From the NCBI GenBank assembly GCA_020086605.1, contig JACBWW010000015.1, positions 16,050,320 through 16,114,319 of the forward strand: a DNA stretch of 64,000 nucleotides. The letters are read 5' to 3'. The first letter of the stretch is position 1. Each line of letters begins with the position of its first letter. The position numbers and the translations under genes were made by a program. The notes under the pieces were generated by a model. It saw only the letters and a list, made by a program, of their open reading frames with translations, was not told where the DNA came from and did not search any database. The stretch is from Lanius collurio. Lineage: Eukaryota; Chordata; Aves; Passeriformes; Laniidae. Positions 12,149 to 26,600 of the stretch are shown here, piece by piece.

Positions 12149-15100
12149 AAGAAATTGAAAAGTTCTGTAGTTCAGACATATTTGTTGGCTTTGAAAACGT
12201 TTGAACAAATTGAATTTATTGATGAACTCCCCAATAGTATGCAATCATCTTCTGATGACATTTTTAGCAAAAGTTACACTGCTACGTTAATGGCTGTACC
12301 TTTCAGGAAACTGTATGCTTTCATCTAAGTCCTGCACACCACAGAAACACTGCTGAAAACCTTTCTTGCATCTGGAAGAAAATCCCGTCCTTTGTAGGCA
12401 AGGACCATGCATAGGCTGGCAGCAGTGTGGCTGTAGCTGCTGACTGGCAATCAGAATGCAAGATAATGCTTGCATCTGTTACTAGAGATGGGTAATAGAC
12501 ACTGCCCAAGTATGTTTGCATTTAGGCTTCTTAGATTTCACAGGCTATACTGTAACATTATTTCATCGAATACACTGCAATTTGCAGTAATCTCATATTG
12601 GAATTTAGGTACGTATTAAAGCAAGGTAATAATTCAGGAAATAAGCTCTGAAATTATTTTAGAATTAAGCGACAGCTGAAATTTGAACTTGTAACAAAGA
12701 ATTACTCAGGTTTTAAAAATCTCCCTTATGCAGTGAAATGAGGGAGCAAGATTCCCAGCACTACCTGACAAGTGAGGGCATTCAGAACAAAATCTATCAG
12801 TGGCAGAGAATAAAGGTCTTGCCATATGAAGCAGATCACTCAAGTACCAATGCCAGATTAAATAGAAAAAAACACACAGAGATCCAAGTTTATTATCTTT
12901 CATAGTGAATTGTTTAGAAATAATAAATAGAATACACAAACACTATACCATGGTAGTTTATTTTGTCTTGTGGGAAGTTTTAACAGTTTCTGGGATTAAA
13001 CAGCTTTCCCCTTCTGTGAAGGGTCTGATGTAAACTCTTGTACTGAGGCTTAAAGTCTTAAGGTTGTTAGAAGTTTCCATCAGTCAGTCTGTATGTCAAT
13101 GGAAAAAAAAAGTTGGTTGCTGATCTGACCTGTTCATCGCTCTCTGGAATGATGCCATCAAACTACAGATACATGTGGCAGTGCTGGGGGGAAGGAGGGA
13201 GTGGGAGAATAGGTTCATTTAGTGGGAAAAGTGAGTTCCTCTACACATTCATGTCAGGACACTGAGGCAAAGTCATGGAAATCTGAAAATTAATTTTGTG
13301 TGTGTGCATGTTCATTTTGCAATTGAAGCCTTCATTTTATAAACTCCTAAGAATTACATAGATTTGCATTTGTAACATAGGAATTAAAAAGACTACTACT
13401 TTTATTTCTGAGACAGGTTAAAATAGCCTGTGCTGTGTAACATGCTACAATGTATGACTGCAGAATTACACATCAGTTCTCCAAAGACTAGAAAAATGTC
13501 TGTGAAAACTATGGCAGATAAAAGTAATTTCTAAGTTAGCTATCGTAATGTCCATTTACCTGGATGAGAATAATAATTAGAATAAGAATTTTTCAAATCT
13601 ATTTTGAAATAATTTTTAAATTGATGTCCTAGAATTTCTGAAAGCTGCAAAACCCCCTCACTTAAATCCAGCACATTAGCTTTTTCTCTGTACATGCTGT
13701 GAATTTATTTGCACTGATACATTAACCATGTTTTACACAGAGATTGTTTAAATTTATCATTTTAGCTGCTTTTAGCTATTTTTAGAAATATGTTTAAGCA
13801 TTTTCTGCTACTTAGCAAACTTCAACTGTGTTTTTGTTTCTCTATCTTTAGATCCAGTTGTATCCATCTCTTGTAAATATCAGAAAAAATTCAGGACTAA
13901 AACTTGAAATACAATATTTAAGCAACATAATTTTTTTTTTTTTCCAGGAATGGGATTCTTGCCTCAAAAAGAGAGTAGGAAGGGATTTGGAGTTTGTCTG
14001 CTTTTTTGGCAAACTTGGATTCCTGCCTCTTGTTATTTCCTTAATTCAGTTATCCAGAGAGAGTATCTGTAGCAAGATTTAAAATATAAATTGAAAGGAA
14101 ATCTATTCTGAAGCATGACAAACAGTGGCTATTACAGGCCAGACCCTGCGATTATGTTTACTGGCCAAGCATTAAGTTAAGGTATGTGTAGGTAGTTGAA
14201 TGATCCACAGAACACAGGGTGTTCTTTGCATACCAGTCTTGCTCTGCAAACTTAAAGGAACCTAAAAGCACTTCTAATTTAGGAACTAAAAAATGCAGTG
14301 ATCATGTCTGGAAAAGAATAAAACAAAAATGACAGTATATATTCTGAAAAAGAGGCAGCTTTACTTAATTAGGGGAAAAAATTCAGCAGGCTCTAAAGGC
14401 ATTTTCGCTGCAGCCATACACCTTGAGGGCTGTGTTAATAGGCCTGACAAAGGTTTAATCAATGGCATGCAGCTCACTGAACTTCAGGTGACCACACTGG
14501 ATATGGGAGTACCAGCAGACTACCAACTTTCTCTGCGTAGTCTGAAAAGAGTGACAGACAATTATTTATCTGATCTATTTCAGCAGCTGTTTCAGACTGA
14601 GGTGGCTTGCACAGCACTTTCCTCTAAGCACACAGACTGTCAGCAGCAACCAGGTTAGATGCAGACACCTGAGAATGGTCAGAAGAGTCCTACTCAGTGA
14701 AAGCAATGTTTGTCTTCCAGATGAGAATGGACAGTAAGCCCAAAGAGAAACAGTTTTTTGCTGAGGTTTGTAAAATATCCTGCCACGCCGTATTGGAAGC
14801 TATGTCAAGCTCCACAGCTACAGTACCTGGTCTGTTTTATAGGCTATGGAATTTAAAGCTCATCCACTTCCAATTCAAGTTTTGCTACAAGTGAAAGACT
14901 GCCTAATGCATGGGTTTTTGAAAATAGCATTTAGAGGTCACCTATAACTATCTAGTATATAGCAGGCATGTCACATGCCACAAGTTGATGATGAAGGTGC
15001 TCAGGTCAGGGGTGCGTTTTGTCGCACCCTGTTTGTAGTTGACCAAAACAAGCCAATAAAAGTTAACTAGGTTAATTTTTATAGCTCTTTCTATTAGCTG

Positions 15101-17857
15101 AATGCAGAGTTTATCATTCAGGAGAAAGGTAGTATCATGATAGATGGAAACCAAACATTAAGCCCAGACAGCACAAACAGAAGCCAAGCATAGGTCACTG
15201 GACAATCAAATCAGGCAACAACAATGGTTTAGGAGTGATTGGGGGCATAGTTCAACACACAGGACAAACCTACTGGTTTGAAGAAAGTAGAATATTCTTT
15301 TGGATTTTACTGATTAATCTTTTTTTTTTTTTTCACAAGAAAGAGTTGAGTCTTTTGAAACATGTCAACAATTCATTCCTTGTCAAATTTTCTAGAGGGA
15401 GGGGAAGAACTCCTATCACAACCTTTGTGGTAGGTCACTCTGTGATCATCATTATCTGACAGGGTAGAATAATCCTGTGACACAATGGTGTAGGTTATAA
15501 TCCCCCTTGTCAAGAATCTACTTCAGACAAAATGGGTCAATATACAAAGTAGAACAAATCAGCAGAAAAACTGGGCCCAAAACGTGTCACAGAGAATGGT
15601 TATAAACCAAGGCATGCGCTTATGTCTGATGAGATAGATGTTCTTGGCATTGATTTCTTGGAAGATTTCCCTATGTGTCAGGATTCAACCGAGTACTTTG
15701 GAATAGTCCTAGGAATTTATATCCTGGGAATGCCATCTTTTAGACAAAATAAAATCAATGTCCCAGCTAGTCAGGATTTTTTACTGCTTGTTCCAAAATA
15801 AAATTTCTTTATCTCTGGTATTCACCAGATTCCAGATCCTGTAATAACTCATTTCTCCCTGCAGTTTCACTTAGAACTTCAAATCTACATTATGATCAAG
15901 TCACATTGTGTATGAAAAAGTGATTACAAACTACCATTGTTCTTGCAGCACTGCATTCCTGTTTAGTATCACTGAATTTTTGTGGATTTGTATTTTGTGA
16001 TAGACTCACAAAGAAAGGCCCACAGTACACAATATAGCTACTGACAATATGTTCTTGCAAAACAACCACTTTCAAACTACTGTTAAAAGGATCTTTTGAT
16101 TTCATTAATCTATTTTAAAATGTTCCATACATATGAACAGATCAAGATTATCTGGCAAGGGCTAGAAACAGTTTATTTAAAGGTAAAAAAGGAAGAATAT
16201 TACATATATATTACAATGTAATATACTAATGAATGAAAATTAAACCACAACAGGACTGTGACCTAGAACTGCTAGTGTAAGAGGAGGCTACATTTACTGA
16301 AGTCTAAACAGATGCTTGTAGGTATGAACCGAATGTATTGTATTTTAACTTGAAAAGAAAGGAAGAGAAAGGAAATGCTTATGTGTATACAGCAAACTGT
16401 TCTGGAACAGGTGTGAGAGAGAAGACTTACTGATGTTACTGCAAGCTGTATCAGATGCATTTGGCAGTGGCACATTGTGCAGTTTACACAAGTGTTTGTG
16501 CATGCCTTTATCTATTTAATTGCACTGCAAATGTTCAGTTGTTTCGAGCAAAAAGTTGCTTAAAAATTGAAGAAATTCCCAGTGAGTGTGGCAGAAAATA
16601 AATTGTGGGGATTTTTATACTGTTGTATGATTATCTAAACCAGAATGTGTTATAAATTTAATTCCAAACTCCTAATTTATGGAAAATTTCAATTAAATCA
16701 AATTTTGTCCTGAATTCATTTGCAAAATACTGTGTCTAGATTTGTGCCACTTCTAGTCTATCACCAATCTAGAGATGTCAGAAGTAAGATATTTCAGTGC
16801 AAGTCTTAACATAAACTTTATTCCAGATGATACTGGCTTTTCTGGAAAGCTGTTTTAAAATACATTTGAAAATATGGATAATGAAGCTGCAGTTTACTAA
16901 ATCTGTGAGGAATTTTCCACTGGCATCTTGTGATACCAAGTTTGCATCCTGCAATGGAATGAATCTTAGGCATTCAAAACCCACACAACTTTTGTCCCTT
17001 TGTATTTGCTCTGGGGAAAAAAAAACCAAACCAAAAAAAAAGCAGCATATATTGTGCAGTTTTCATCTAAAGAAACTTTTGAGCAAAATAAAGATGCCCA
17101 CACAGATTAAAAGGCACTGTTTCCTTCTTGTCTCTCAAGTCCATCCTGAATAGCTGCCTTCCCTGAATAATTTTACCCATGCAAACAGGACTGGCTCAGA
17201 GACCCAAACCTAATTCCCTGTCCGGCTCCTTCCCTGCTGTTTCAGCTTGCTCCTCATGGCCACTAATAAAAATTCTACTAGTGGAAGACACAGGTACTTT
17301 TCATTCTGAGGTAATAAACCTAATTCTAACCATTGTAATAACACATTGAGTGACACAAAATAAAAAAACCCCACAAACAAAGAACACCAAACTGCCAAAA
17401 AACCTAAACCAAATCAAGAAAGTGTGTGCCTTAAGATAGGTTTCTAATCCTGGAAGAATCTGCCTTTCCTTGCCAAATGCATCAGTTAAATTTTATTTAC
17501 TTCAAATTAATTCCTAATCTACTGTAACTTATTCTTTGTTAGATTTTCTAAGATGCACCTCCCTGGTCATAATGAGCAGTGACACTACCACAGTGAAGAA
17601 CTGCAAGGAGAGGATCTGGCAAAGAAAATAAATAACCCTAAATAAGAGCAAAAATATTCCACTGCAGGAATGCAGAATTCTATTTACATCACTGGCATTC
17701 TGGAAGGCTGAAGCTTTTCAAAAGCACTACTGTATGCTAGAGAACAGAAGACACTCAAGGGCATTTTAAAGAAAGCCGGGAATATGCCTTTGGAAATTTT
17801 TTACGTGTTTGTGGAAACTCACAAGCTACCCCATCATTTACAAGCATCTGTGATTTC

Positions 17858-17904
17858 CTCCCCCCCGCCCCTCCGATTTTTTGTTATTGTTGTTGTTATT
17901 GTAG
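17858..17904. repeat. C-rich tract followed by (TTG/TTA)n
   Basis: A run of C interrupted by a single G passes, after a short T-run, into TTGTTATTG-type trinucleotide repeats. Simple sequence; no functional inference. Confidence 0.75.
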
Positions 17905-20062
17905 TAACATATGGAACTGTCACTTCAAAACATGCCCTTGCATTACTATGAAATGCATATTTCATTTCTCTAATCTTCTGTGGCAGCCAGGGAGAAAATA
18001 TGCATTAAAACTTACTGTATTTTCTGTGTATTTAAAGAGATAGCCTGAGCATCTTGTAGTGCCTCAAACTTGCAGCCTCCTCACCAATGAAATAAAAATG
18101 TCTGGTAATCACTGCTTTTGGGCTGCAATAGTTCCCATGTCTGGTGCTTAATTCCCAGCTAACCTCATGACTGTAAAAAACAGAAGAAGAGTAAGATTAA
18201 TGTGTCAAGGCTTTTGGATAGAAAAGTCGTTATCAAAAGTCCCGGAAGAAGTGTGGTGACAAAAGAAAGAATCTGTTCTGTGATTTCAGAATATTTTATG
18301 GTATAGGGTAGGACTAGCCTTTCTCTGACTCAATCATGTTGTGTATAGGTTATGCTTGAGCAATTTACAATATAATCATACTACAGAAAAGGATTTGGAT
18401 ATGAAATATGAAGGGCAAAAAAGTTTCCAGGTGGAAGGTATTGCTGATACCAATATGCATTACAAACACTAGGAAAATGTCCCACTTATCAAATGATATT
18501 TAAAACCAGTATCACTTTATAGAATTATTTTGAGTTCTTTACAGAGCTCTGAAGATCTCTACACGTTCAGTTTGCACAAAAATCAAACGTCTTTCCAAAA
18601 ATCACAGCAAATCCCAAGGTACACAGAATCTACCAGCCTTATGTATGTTACAAATATACCTAAAATAAAAGAATTATTGGTAATATTTTTTTCAGAGTGC
18701 CTCCAACTCCTTCACAATTTTCAGATGAAAATACCAACTACCAGTCCTCTAAACACACATCTCAGCAAATACACATATATTTTAAAAAATCAGGGCTCTA
18801 CCATAGCTCTTTTACACTTTCAGGACATGACTTAGGGAGAAGCAGCTAAGCTATTCTAAAGTCTCAGATTTCAAATGTAGTTCGGGTGCAGACAATTTAA
18901 CTTATTTTCCTTCTCACCTGCTGCTTATGCACATCACTAGCAAGACAAATACATATAGCCATTAACAGCACAACACGTTAAAGAAAAGTGGAAATTTGAA
19001 ATCATCTGCACAGAGACCTTGTCAGTTCATTACAGAGTTTTACTCACTGACATTGAAACATATCTGTCAGAAGAAAATTAAGTACCATCTTTTCATTCCT
19101 TTGAACATTTCAAACTGGAACTCTGAGTAACTTATGGGAACAATACAAATAATTTCAGTGAAATGAATGTGCACAACAAGGTTGAACATGTGCACTATTA
19201 TTTGCAGGCTCTTCCAAGTCACCAGTTCATAATGAGTCATCTTCATCATACCCAGAGAAATGCTATTGCTAGTAGAGCTTTGAAAGCACCTACAAGAATT
19301 CATTTATGCCATTCAGGCTTAACATGGATAGCTCAGTCTTTGAACATACAGGGTTGTTTATATAGCTGCACACATAATATACTGAGACAAGGTAAATCCC
19401 CACTTTTCTTCCTTGTCTTTCAGGTATTTTCAGTGGTTTCTTTGTGTTTTGCCTTTTATTTGCATTTTGGAATCCTGATTCTCAAAACTAGCTGAAGAGT
19501 AAACAGAGGCTTTGTGATGTCAAAAAAAAAAAAAGGCAGATGAACAATAAATTGCATATAAGCTTCTTTTCCATTTCTTCCTTTAAACCAAATAAATTTA
19601 GAGTGACAGCTTTTCACAGAAAAAAAGGAAACACCAAGAAAAAAATGCAACATTTTAACTGGCTAAGAAGTTAAATGTCTGTTCAGTATCTTTGATACAT
19701 ACTCAAAATCCTTGGTTGGGATTTTCTCAGTGTTTTTTTCCTCAGTGCCCGTTGGAATTACCTGAACACTTTCAGTCAACAGCTGTTGAAAAGACATCTC
19801 AAAGGCTCCTGTCTCTGTCACTGCAGTCCATTCTGTGGACATTCTGTACGGCCTCTCGTATCGCTCAGATCGTGCACTTTCTCTCTGCTTCTCTCTAGAT
19901 GGCAGCATTTGCCTTAAGGACTTCCCTCTAGATAAGCTGGTCTCATACAGGAGTAACAAGAAGAAGGGCTCAAGCAAAAGAGTGCCAGGAATCAGAAATT
20001 CTTAGCCATAAGTTTCGGTTCAATTTTCACACTTTTCACTGTTTTGGGATTTGTTTATTTCA

Positions 20063-20108
20063 GTTTTGTTTTGTTTGTTTGTTTGTTTGTTTTGGGGTTT
20101 TGTTTTGT
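20063..20108 (+). repeat. (TTTG)n microsatellite
   Basis: TTTG/TTTTG units repeat for about 45 bases with one GGGG interruption. It lies about 100 bases upstream of the CR1 copy but is not part of it as far as can be seen. Confidence 0.9.
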
Positions 20109-20204
20109 GAATATTCATAACTCTTTGCTTTGATAACTGAAGTAGGCAAGGAGAATCAGTTAAGAGACAAAATCTTCATTGTCAGGGTGCAATAATCACT
20201 GCAT

Positions 20205-20690
20205 AATCAGCCTGGGCCCCACAGTTCAAAAAGGCTGTTAAGGTACTCAAATATATCCAGAGGAGAGGAACAAAACTGGAGAAAGAGCTAGAAGGCATGT
20301 CCTGTGGAGGGGCAACTGAGGATTTTGGGTTTGTCCAGTTTGGAGAAAAACAGGCCGAGATGTGACCTCATTGCTCTCTGCAGCTTCCTGAGAAGGGGGA
20401 GTGGAGAGGAAGTTGCTGAATTCTTCTTCCTGGGATCCTGTGACATGACACATGGGAACAGCTCAAAGCAGCATCAGAGGAGGTTTAGACTGGATTTAAG
20501 AACTATTTCTTTGCTGAGAAGTTGGTCAAACACTCAAAGAGGCTTCCCAGAGAGGTCAAAGCCCCAGGCCTGTCAGCGTTTAAAAGAAATCTGGACAATG
20601 CCCCTAATAGTCAGCCCTCAGATGTCAAGGCAGTTGGACTTGTAGATCCCTTCCAACTAAAAATATTCCACTCCATTCCATTCCATTCTT
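20205..20690 (+). mobile_element. CR1 LINE, about 490-bp 3' portion (sense)
   Basis: Sense-strand CR1 landmarks appear in order: 'ccccacagttcaaaaaggct', 'ccagaggagaggaacaaaa', 'gatgtgacctcattgctctc', 'aggaggtttagactggattt', 'gaggcttcccagagaggtca' and 'gatcccttccaact'. The first parts correspond to the end of the reverse-transcriptase frame (ORF2) and the rest to the 3' untranslated region. Stops and frame breaks show it is dead. The tail is ATTCC repeats (about 20666-20690), not the ATTCTRTG octamers of the other copies here, so it probably belongs to another CR1 subfamily. The 5' boundary is approximate. Confidence 0.92.
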
Positions 20691-23600
20691 GACTGCCATA
20701 TTTTTTCTCCCTGTATTCCACTATCCCACATATTCCTGGTGCATGTTCCTCATTACAAACAGCTATATAGTTTCACAGTCCTTATTGTAGTCTTATTCAT
20801 CCTTATAGTAAATCATTACTAGATCACTTATTTTTACAAAACAGTTATACTGAAAACTGCATATTTTTTTTATCTGTAAGAGTATGAAGATGTGATATAT
20901 CCAGCCACCATTAAATGAAATATATGAAAATTACATAAAATTGGAAAAATCTAATCTTAGTGCATCTTTTTCAGCTAAATGCTTTTAATAAAAATAAAAG
21001 TACATGTATTTTATTAGGTGTATGCAACATACATTCTTGTTGCTTTTCAAGCAAGTCACAGCTACGTTACACATCTCACTAGTAAATTTGTCCATCTGTA
21101 GTCCTCTCTAAAAAGATACATTGCAGTCATAATGTGCATCACTACATGTACTCACAGTAGGAAAAGTGTGTTAGCAGTTGTGATAATTTTTCAGTAGACA
21201 TATATAACTCATTCCCTATTTACCACCTATTACCATGTGCAGTCATTTCAACAATGTGCCCATTTTTTTCTAACTTGTCCATCAGTCAGGCTTTCACTGC
21301 CAGCTCTGTCTGTACTCTGAATCTCACACAATCTGAGATTTTTTTTCTTTAAATGAGCACCATCTTCATTTTTCTTACACTGCCTCCCTCTCCTCCTTCC
21401 CCCCATTTGCATTTGCCTCTTAGTCCCTTAAAACTTCCTGACAGGGTTTGACCTAGACTGGCAAGCTGAGCCTGTGGCTCCTCGGCTGTCAGAGATGTAG
21501 CACTTCCTTGCCTGCTTAAATTCAGTGTGCCAGTCTCCACTTAAATATACATCTTAAAAGGCTGCAGTGTAAGGGGAGATGTTGGCATTTTACTACTTTT
21601 TATTAGCAACTGAGAAAAGGAAGAACACGTTAAAATAAAAAAACCTTTCGAACCTAAATATACAGTACAAATGGGCCAAGTGTTAACTCATCTAGCAAAA
21701 AATGTTAAAGCATAAAAATTTAATGCCGTAGCAGTTTGATCCAGCCTCCCTATTTCATCTGCTTATCTCAGCCTCATCTGAGGAACGCCTAGCTATTCAA
21801 GAATTTATTTTCCTCTGTCAGGAGAAACTTCTATAATTATTTTTAAAAATAGTGTTGTGGAGACGTGGTGGCCAAATGCCTATTGATCATGTGGAAAGAT
21901 ACATTCTTCTTCTGACTTCAAAGGCCACAGTGCTGTCCAAGGAACTAAAACTGGCAGCCAGAATACCAGGGAAGAAATAGATAGGGGTAAGGACAGAAAG
22001 ATTGTATCTCAGAGAGCAGAAAAGAAACTATCATCTTCAAACTCTCATTTAAATTACAGCAAAGGTACAAAGCTACTGCAAGGTGCCAGACTTGCTGGAA
22101 CATCTTTTGAAGATAATAAGAACTATTTGAATAAATAGGCTATAAATATGCTTGACAAAACCATCTATAAAGTTACAAAAGCAGCAGTTCTTTCTAAGAT
22201 TGATAGAAATGCAGAGGTCATGTTTAATTTAATAACCAAGCAATCCATGGACATTAAAACAAATGGCATAGTCCAGATACACATTCAAAGAGGGCAGAAA
22301 AAGTCATCATATTGAAATCAGATGCCACGTGCATCACACATAATTTCTTCCTGTACTGTGCTCCTACCCTGTCCTGTTTTTTTCCAGCTTTAGAAAGCTG
22401 TTTCTGTTTCTTGTCCCTCAGTTGAAATGATCCAGTTAAATCCAAGCTTTGGAGACACTTGCATGAAACATCAGTGATTACTTGATTTCTCAGCATATAA
22501 ATCTAACTACAAAATTTACTATGTAGGACTCTGTTCTGAGGTAACTTTTCCAATGCAACATTCTTGCCTCAGCTGCTATCTTCCCTGAGACCTGCATTAA
22601 CAGAATACTATCAAAGATGATCTCCATATAACATATTAAACAATTGCTTTCCCAGAACAAATTGATAAAGCAACAAAAGTATTAGACAGGGCTTTTCAGT
22701 AAGCAGCTTTTAACTTCTAAAAAATTAAGGCCACAAATAGCTTCTGCTTGATACAACCTGTTTAGAGAGGAAGCTCTCTTTGACTTGCCACTCTGCCAGC
22801 TATTTACAGGTTTTGGCTTTACCTTTGCCTGGTAAATCTCCTCAGTCTGAGCTGACAGTAGTACTAGATTATCTCACATTCATCTCCGAAGTTTATGTCA
22901 CCAAAAAGGCACCTCAAATGTTGATAGGAGGACAGAAGCTGCACAGACTCTGTGCCCTTCTGAGGGCACAGCCAGCCACCCATGTACATGCACAAACCCC
23001 CATAATATCTTGAGCCCTCTCTTCAGATGTTTAATTGCTGAAACACTACCCTGGTGCATGTCAGAAAAGACCTTCAGCAGGAACTCTGATAAAGGCTTTA
23101 CATATTAGTGAGGTTATATTACTGCACACACAGTTTGCTTATCCCTTGCCGGCTTAGTAAGGAAAATGTTGCAATTTTTGAACAGCTACCACATATTACT
23201 GGATGGAAACGTTGGTACACAATATTGGGGCCCAGTTTCCAATTTGGAAACAGGTTACTATAGCATCAAAGGGAATATATGTTATACCTGCAGGTGAGTA
23301 AATCTGAACAAGGTACTTGATTGTAATGTCTGTAAATTGTGTGGTTCTGTTAAGCAGAAAATAACCAACATAAGCACAAATCTGGAAAACAGGAAGAACG
23401 TTAGCCAAACTGATTCACACATACAATGGTTGTCTTACTAAGATGTGAATTTCCTGACCTGCTACACCTAAATAAGAGCTCTATTTCAAAGTCATGACAA
23501 TCAGAGAATCAGTCCATATCTTGCTGTACTAAATTGATTTTTTTTGAACCTGAAAAGGGTGTTTTCCATTACTTCATAACTTTGTCTGCCATTTCTTCCA

Positions 23601-26600
23601 AGAGCTCTAATTACTCACATTTATTGCAACAGAGTGAGTATTTTTTTAGATAAGTATATAGTTGCTGTTCAATACTATCCTTATCATTTACAGATATGCA
23701 AAACAGATGATCTTTGTATGCAGCTGAATAATATATGCATATATATGTAGAGAAAGGCATGAAGGAGAAACTCCAAGTAATATATTTGCTCTTGCACAGT
23801 TCAGATAAAATAGCCACCTGTCCTCTGGAATGTTTGCTACTGCTCTAGGGTTGAAGACAGAGAATGGAGCTTGCAAAATAGCCACCTTATAAGTGATCTT
23901 AAAATCTGCATTTGTTTGTGCAACTTGATATGCAGGATTCCAGTTAACAGACAAGGCTCTCTGTCACAGGCAGATACAAGTTTAACACTCTGTGATCTTT
24001 ACCAGATGCTCTGAACTGGCTCTGGTCTTGGACCTATGACAGTTTTGCCTATCCACTTTCAGATGTCACCAGCCTCTGCTAGCAATTAAAGGATTGTCTT
24101 TCCTTGCAAAGGTATGATTTTTACACACTGTTTAGATGGCTGACCTTGACAAATCAAGAACTGATCCCACACCACTGTATTCCCTCTGGCCAAAAAGGAG
24201 CTAGTGGGAATAAATATAGGTGAATTGGTTAATTGGCTCTCAGGCTGTTTAATTTTATAATATTTAATTTAAATATTTTATCATTTTGTTTGAAGAATAA
24301 TATGGAAAAAAAATCCTTGGCCTTAACAGAGTGCGAACACAGAGCTGGGTTGTTTTCTATTTGATACTTTTCTTTACCACTAACAAATACTTCTGGCTTC
24401 TTCTGTATATTTCTGTTAAAATACTTTTAGCAACACACTTTCATATGTTCTTTAAGGCTAAAGAGGCTTTCTTCTTCTCCCCTCCCTACTTTTAACTTTA
24501 AATTAAATAGAAATGAATACATCAATTACTTCTTGATTTTTACACAAAAAATGTTACTGCGTTTCAGCAGACCCCTTTCTTCTGCTTTGAAAAATGCTTT
24601 AACACAGGGACTGCAGTGTGGAAAAAATGGAACATATGATTGCTTAAAAACAAGAGCTTACTAATAGGTGTAGTGATCAGGTGATACTGAAATCACAGAA
24701 GTGGAATAAGAATTTAGATAGATAAACAATAAAGTCATGTCCCATATCTTTCACGGACATTTAGAGAGTACAGATACCAAGAAGGCAGAAGAGTCTGTTT
24801 ATGGGACCCTGAAGTTTTAAAACTAATATTGGGATTGTCTGGTATATGCCATAATAATTTCCATATCCTGAATCTCTTGAGTTTTTAAAACTGCATTTTG
24901 ATAGCTTGATCCAGGAGTTACTCACAGTAAGTTGAGAACTCCGAAGCTTTGCAAAAGACTGTGGCTGTGTTTCTGCCAGTAAAAATACAAGGCACAGACC
25001 CCACTTGGCTCGATTCATTGTTTCCCGCCCCCTCCCCCTCTTTTCTGAAGTGCTTCTTGCTCATCTTTGCCCTGGGACACTACACAGCAGACTGATCTAT
25101 GAAGTTCACATGCTTTTTATCCATTAATAGCCCATGCCAGAAATACTTCAGCTCTTCCTGGAGCTAAGACACGAGGCTGTCAAGACAATGGCCTGGCTGC
25201 TCAAGAGCTTCCAAGACAGTCCACGTTTTACCAGCAGACCCAAAAGCATCAGCTGCACTCTTCTGAAATGGCATTGGCCTTGTCAGAGGCTCTCATCTCC
25301 ATCACGCAGTATTTCAGGATGGGCCCAGGTGGATCAACCTGCTTCTGAAAGAGCTCTCAGGAATGTTGTGGTATAGTTTTGCAGAGCAGACAGTAGAACC
25401 AACAAAACTATAAAAGATGGTACCATCCCCGCCCCCAAAATTGTTATACAAATATATTTATGTTTACAGATGATGTGTAAAGAGAGGATTGATTCTCCAT
25501 AAGGGAAGACAACTCCAATTCCTTTACACATAAATTTTAAGACAAGGAGACAGCAATCCCTTGGGCTTTCTGGGCAACAGGAGGATTGGTGTGCTCCTTG
25601 CTGTGTAACACAAACAAGTGATTCAGGAGGTCACTTTTGCAAGCTGAGCTCTGCCCTGAGATGGTTCTAGGGATCTCCCTGACACATAACCACTCCCCAC
25701 AGATCCACACTGGCTCCAAATAATTGAGAAAAACCACCTAATCTAGTAGTAAAAATGTACAGAAATCAACAGGAAACTGAAACCTGGCTCATTCAGCTGA
25801 GTTATTATTTTAAGTTTCAGGGTTTTCATTAAAATATGAATGAATCTTACAGGTTCTTAGGCCATCCCCTTCTGGTGATCACATAGCAAGCTGCCCAAGT
25901 CCATATTCTCCTGAGGGAATTACTAGGAGTATGATTTGATGGAGAAGATCAGAAAAGCTTATGCTGACACATTTTACACCTGCAAAATAGTGGTCTCCTA
26001 AAGTCCAGCAGTGTGGAAAAATTGAGCTTTAAAAAAGATAAATGATCTTTTCTACATAGAGCTGGTGACAATGGGCTATTTTCCAGAACAAGTATCTGGA
26101 AGTAGTGGATTTACCTCTATGAGGTACTAAATACATCAACAGAGAAGCTGTCTGAGCACTCCCTGCTCCTGTGCTGTCTTAATTTTATTTATCCCTTTCC
26201 CAGCATCCACATTTTTCTGCTACATGTTCCACTAGGGACTTTTAGGCGCACTGAGACACCTACAAGAAAATGGCCATTCACAAGGGGGAAAAGTCACCCT
26301 TGCCTTTTACTCAAAGTGATGGGAAATTGCTTTCCTGATGGGTATTCTAAACCTGACCTCTACAGGTATGGAAATTATTAAAACTCATTCTAGCAAGAGC
26401 ATTATTATGGAACATAAAAGCTATTGTTGCATTCTTTGATTATTCTTCACAGGCAAAAAGGGGAAAATATTGCATCCATATCTTGGCAGTTTTTAAACAG
26501 TTTTGCAATGCAGAAGAGGGAAACATATTAAAAGATCTTGTCACTTCATAATAACATGATGGTAGATGAAAATATGAGTTCTTATTCTCACATCCATGTC

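Larger units (their letters stand above)
10936..20204. other. Unique sequence with a few simple repeats, no gene seen
   Basis: No gene recognised; open frames reach about 110 codons without motifs. Small items are T-runs ending in an acceptor-like CCAG (13931-13947), a T-run at 15320-15334, and a C-rich tract followed by TTG repeats at 17858-17904. A duplication plus hairpin at 12.1 kb and a TTTG repeat at 20.06 kb are listed separately. 'ggccagaccctgcgatta' near 14138 recalls the flank of the ancient repeat at 6.4 kb, but the match is too short to call. Confidence 0.5.

Noticed and set aside
13858..14082. Open frame containing a strong polypyrimidine tract and CCAG acceptor (13931-13947)
   Set aside because: The frame reads straight through the T-run and no matching donor or familiar peptide follows. 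T-runs of this kind are common in the window.
14130..14160. Further copy of the ancient amniote repeat ('ccagaccctgcgatta')
   Set aside because: Only about 20 bases match from memory, too few to support a call.
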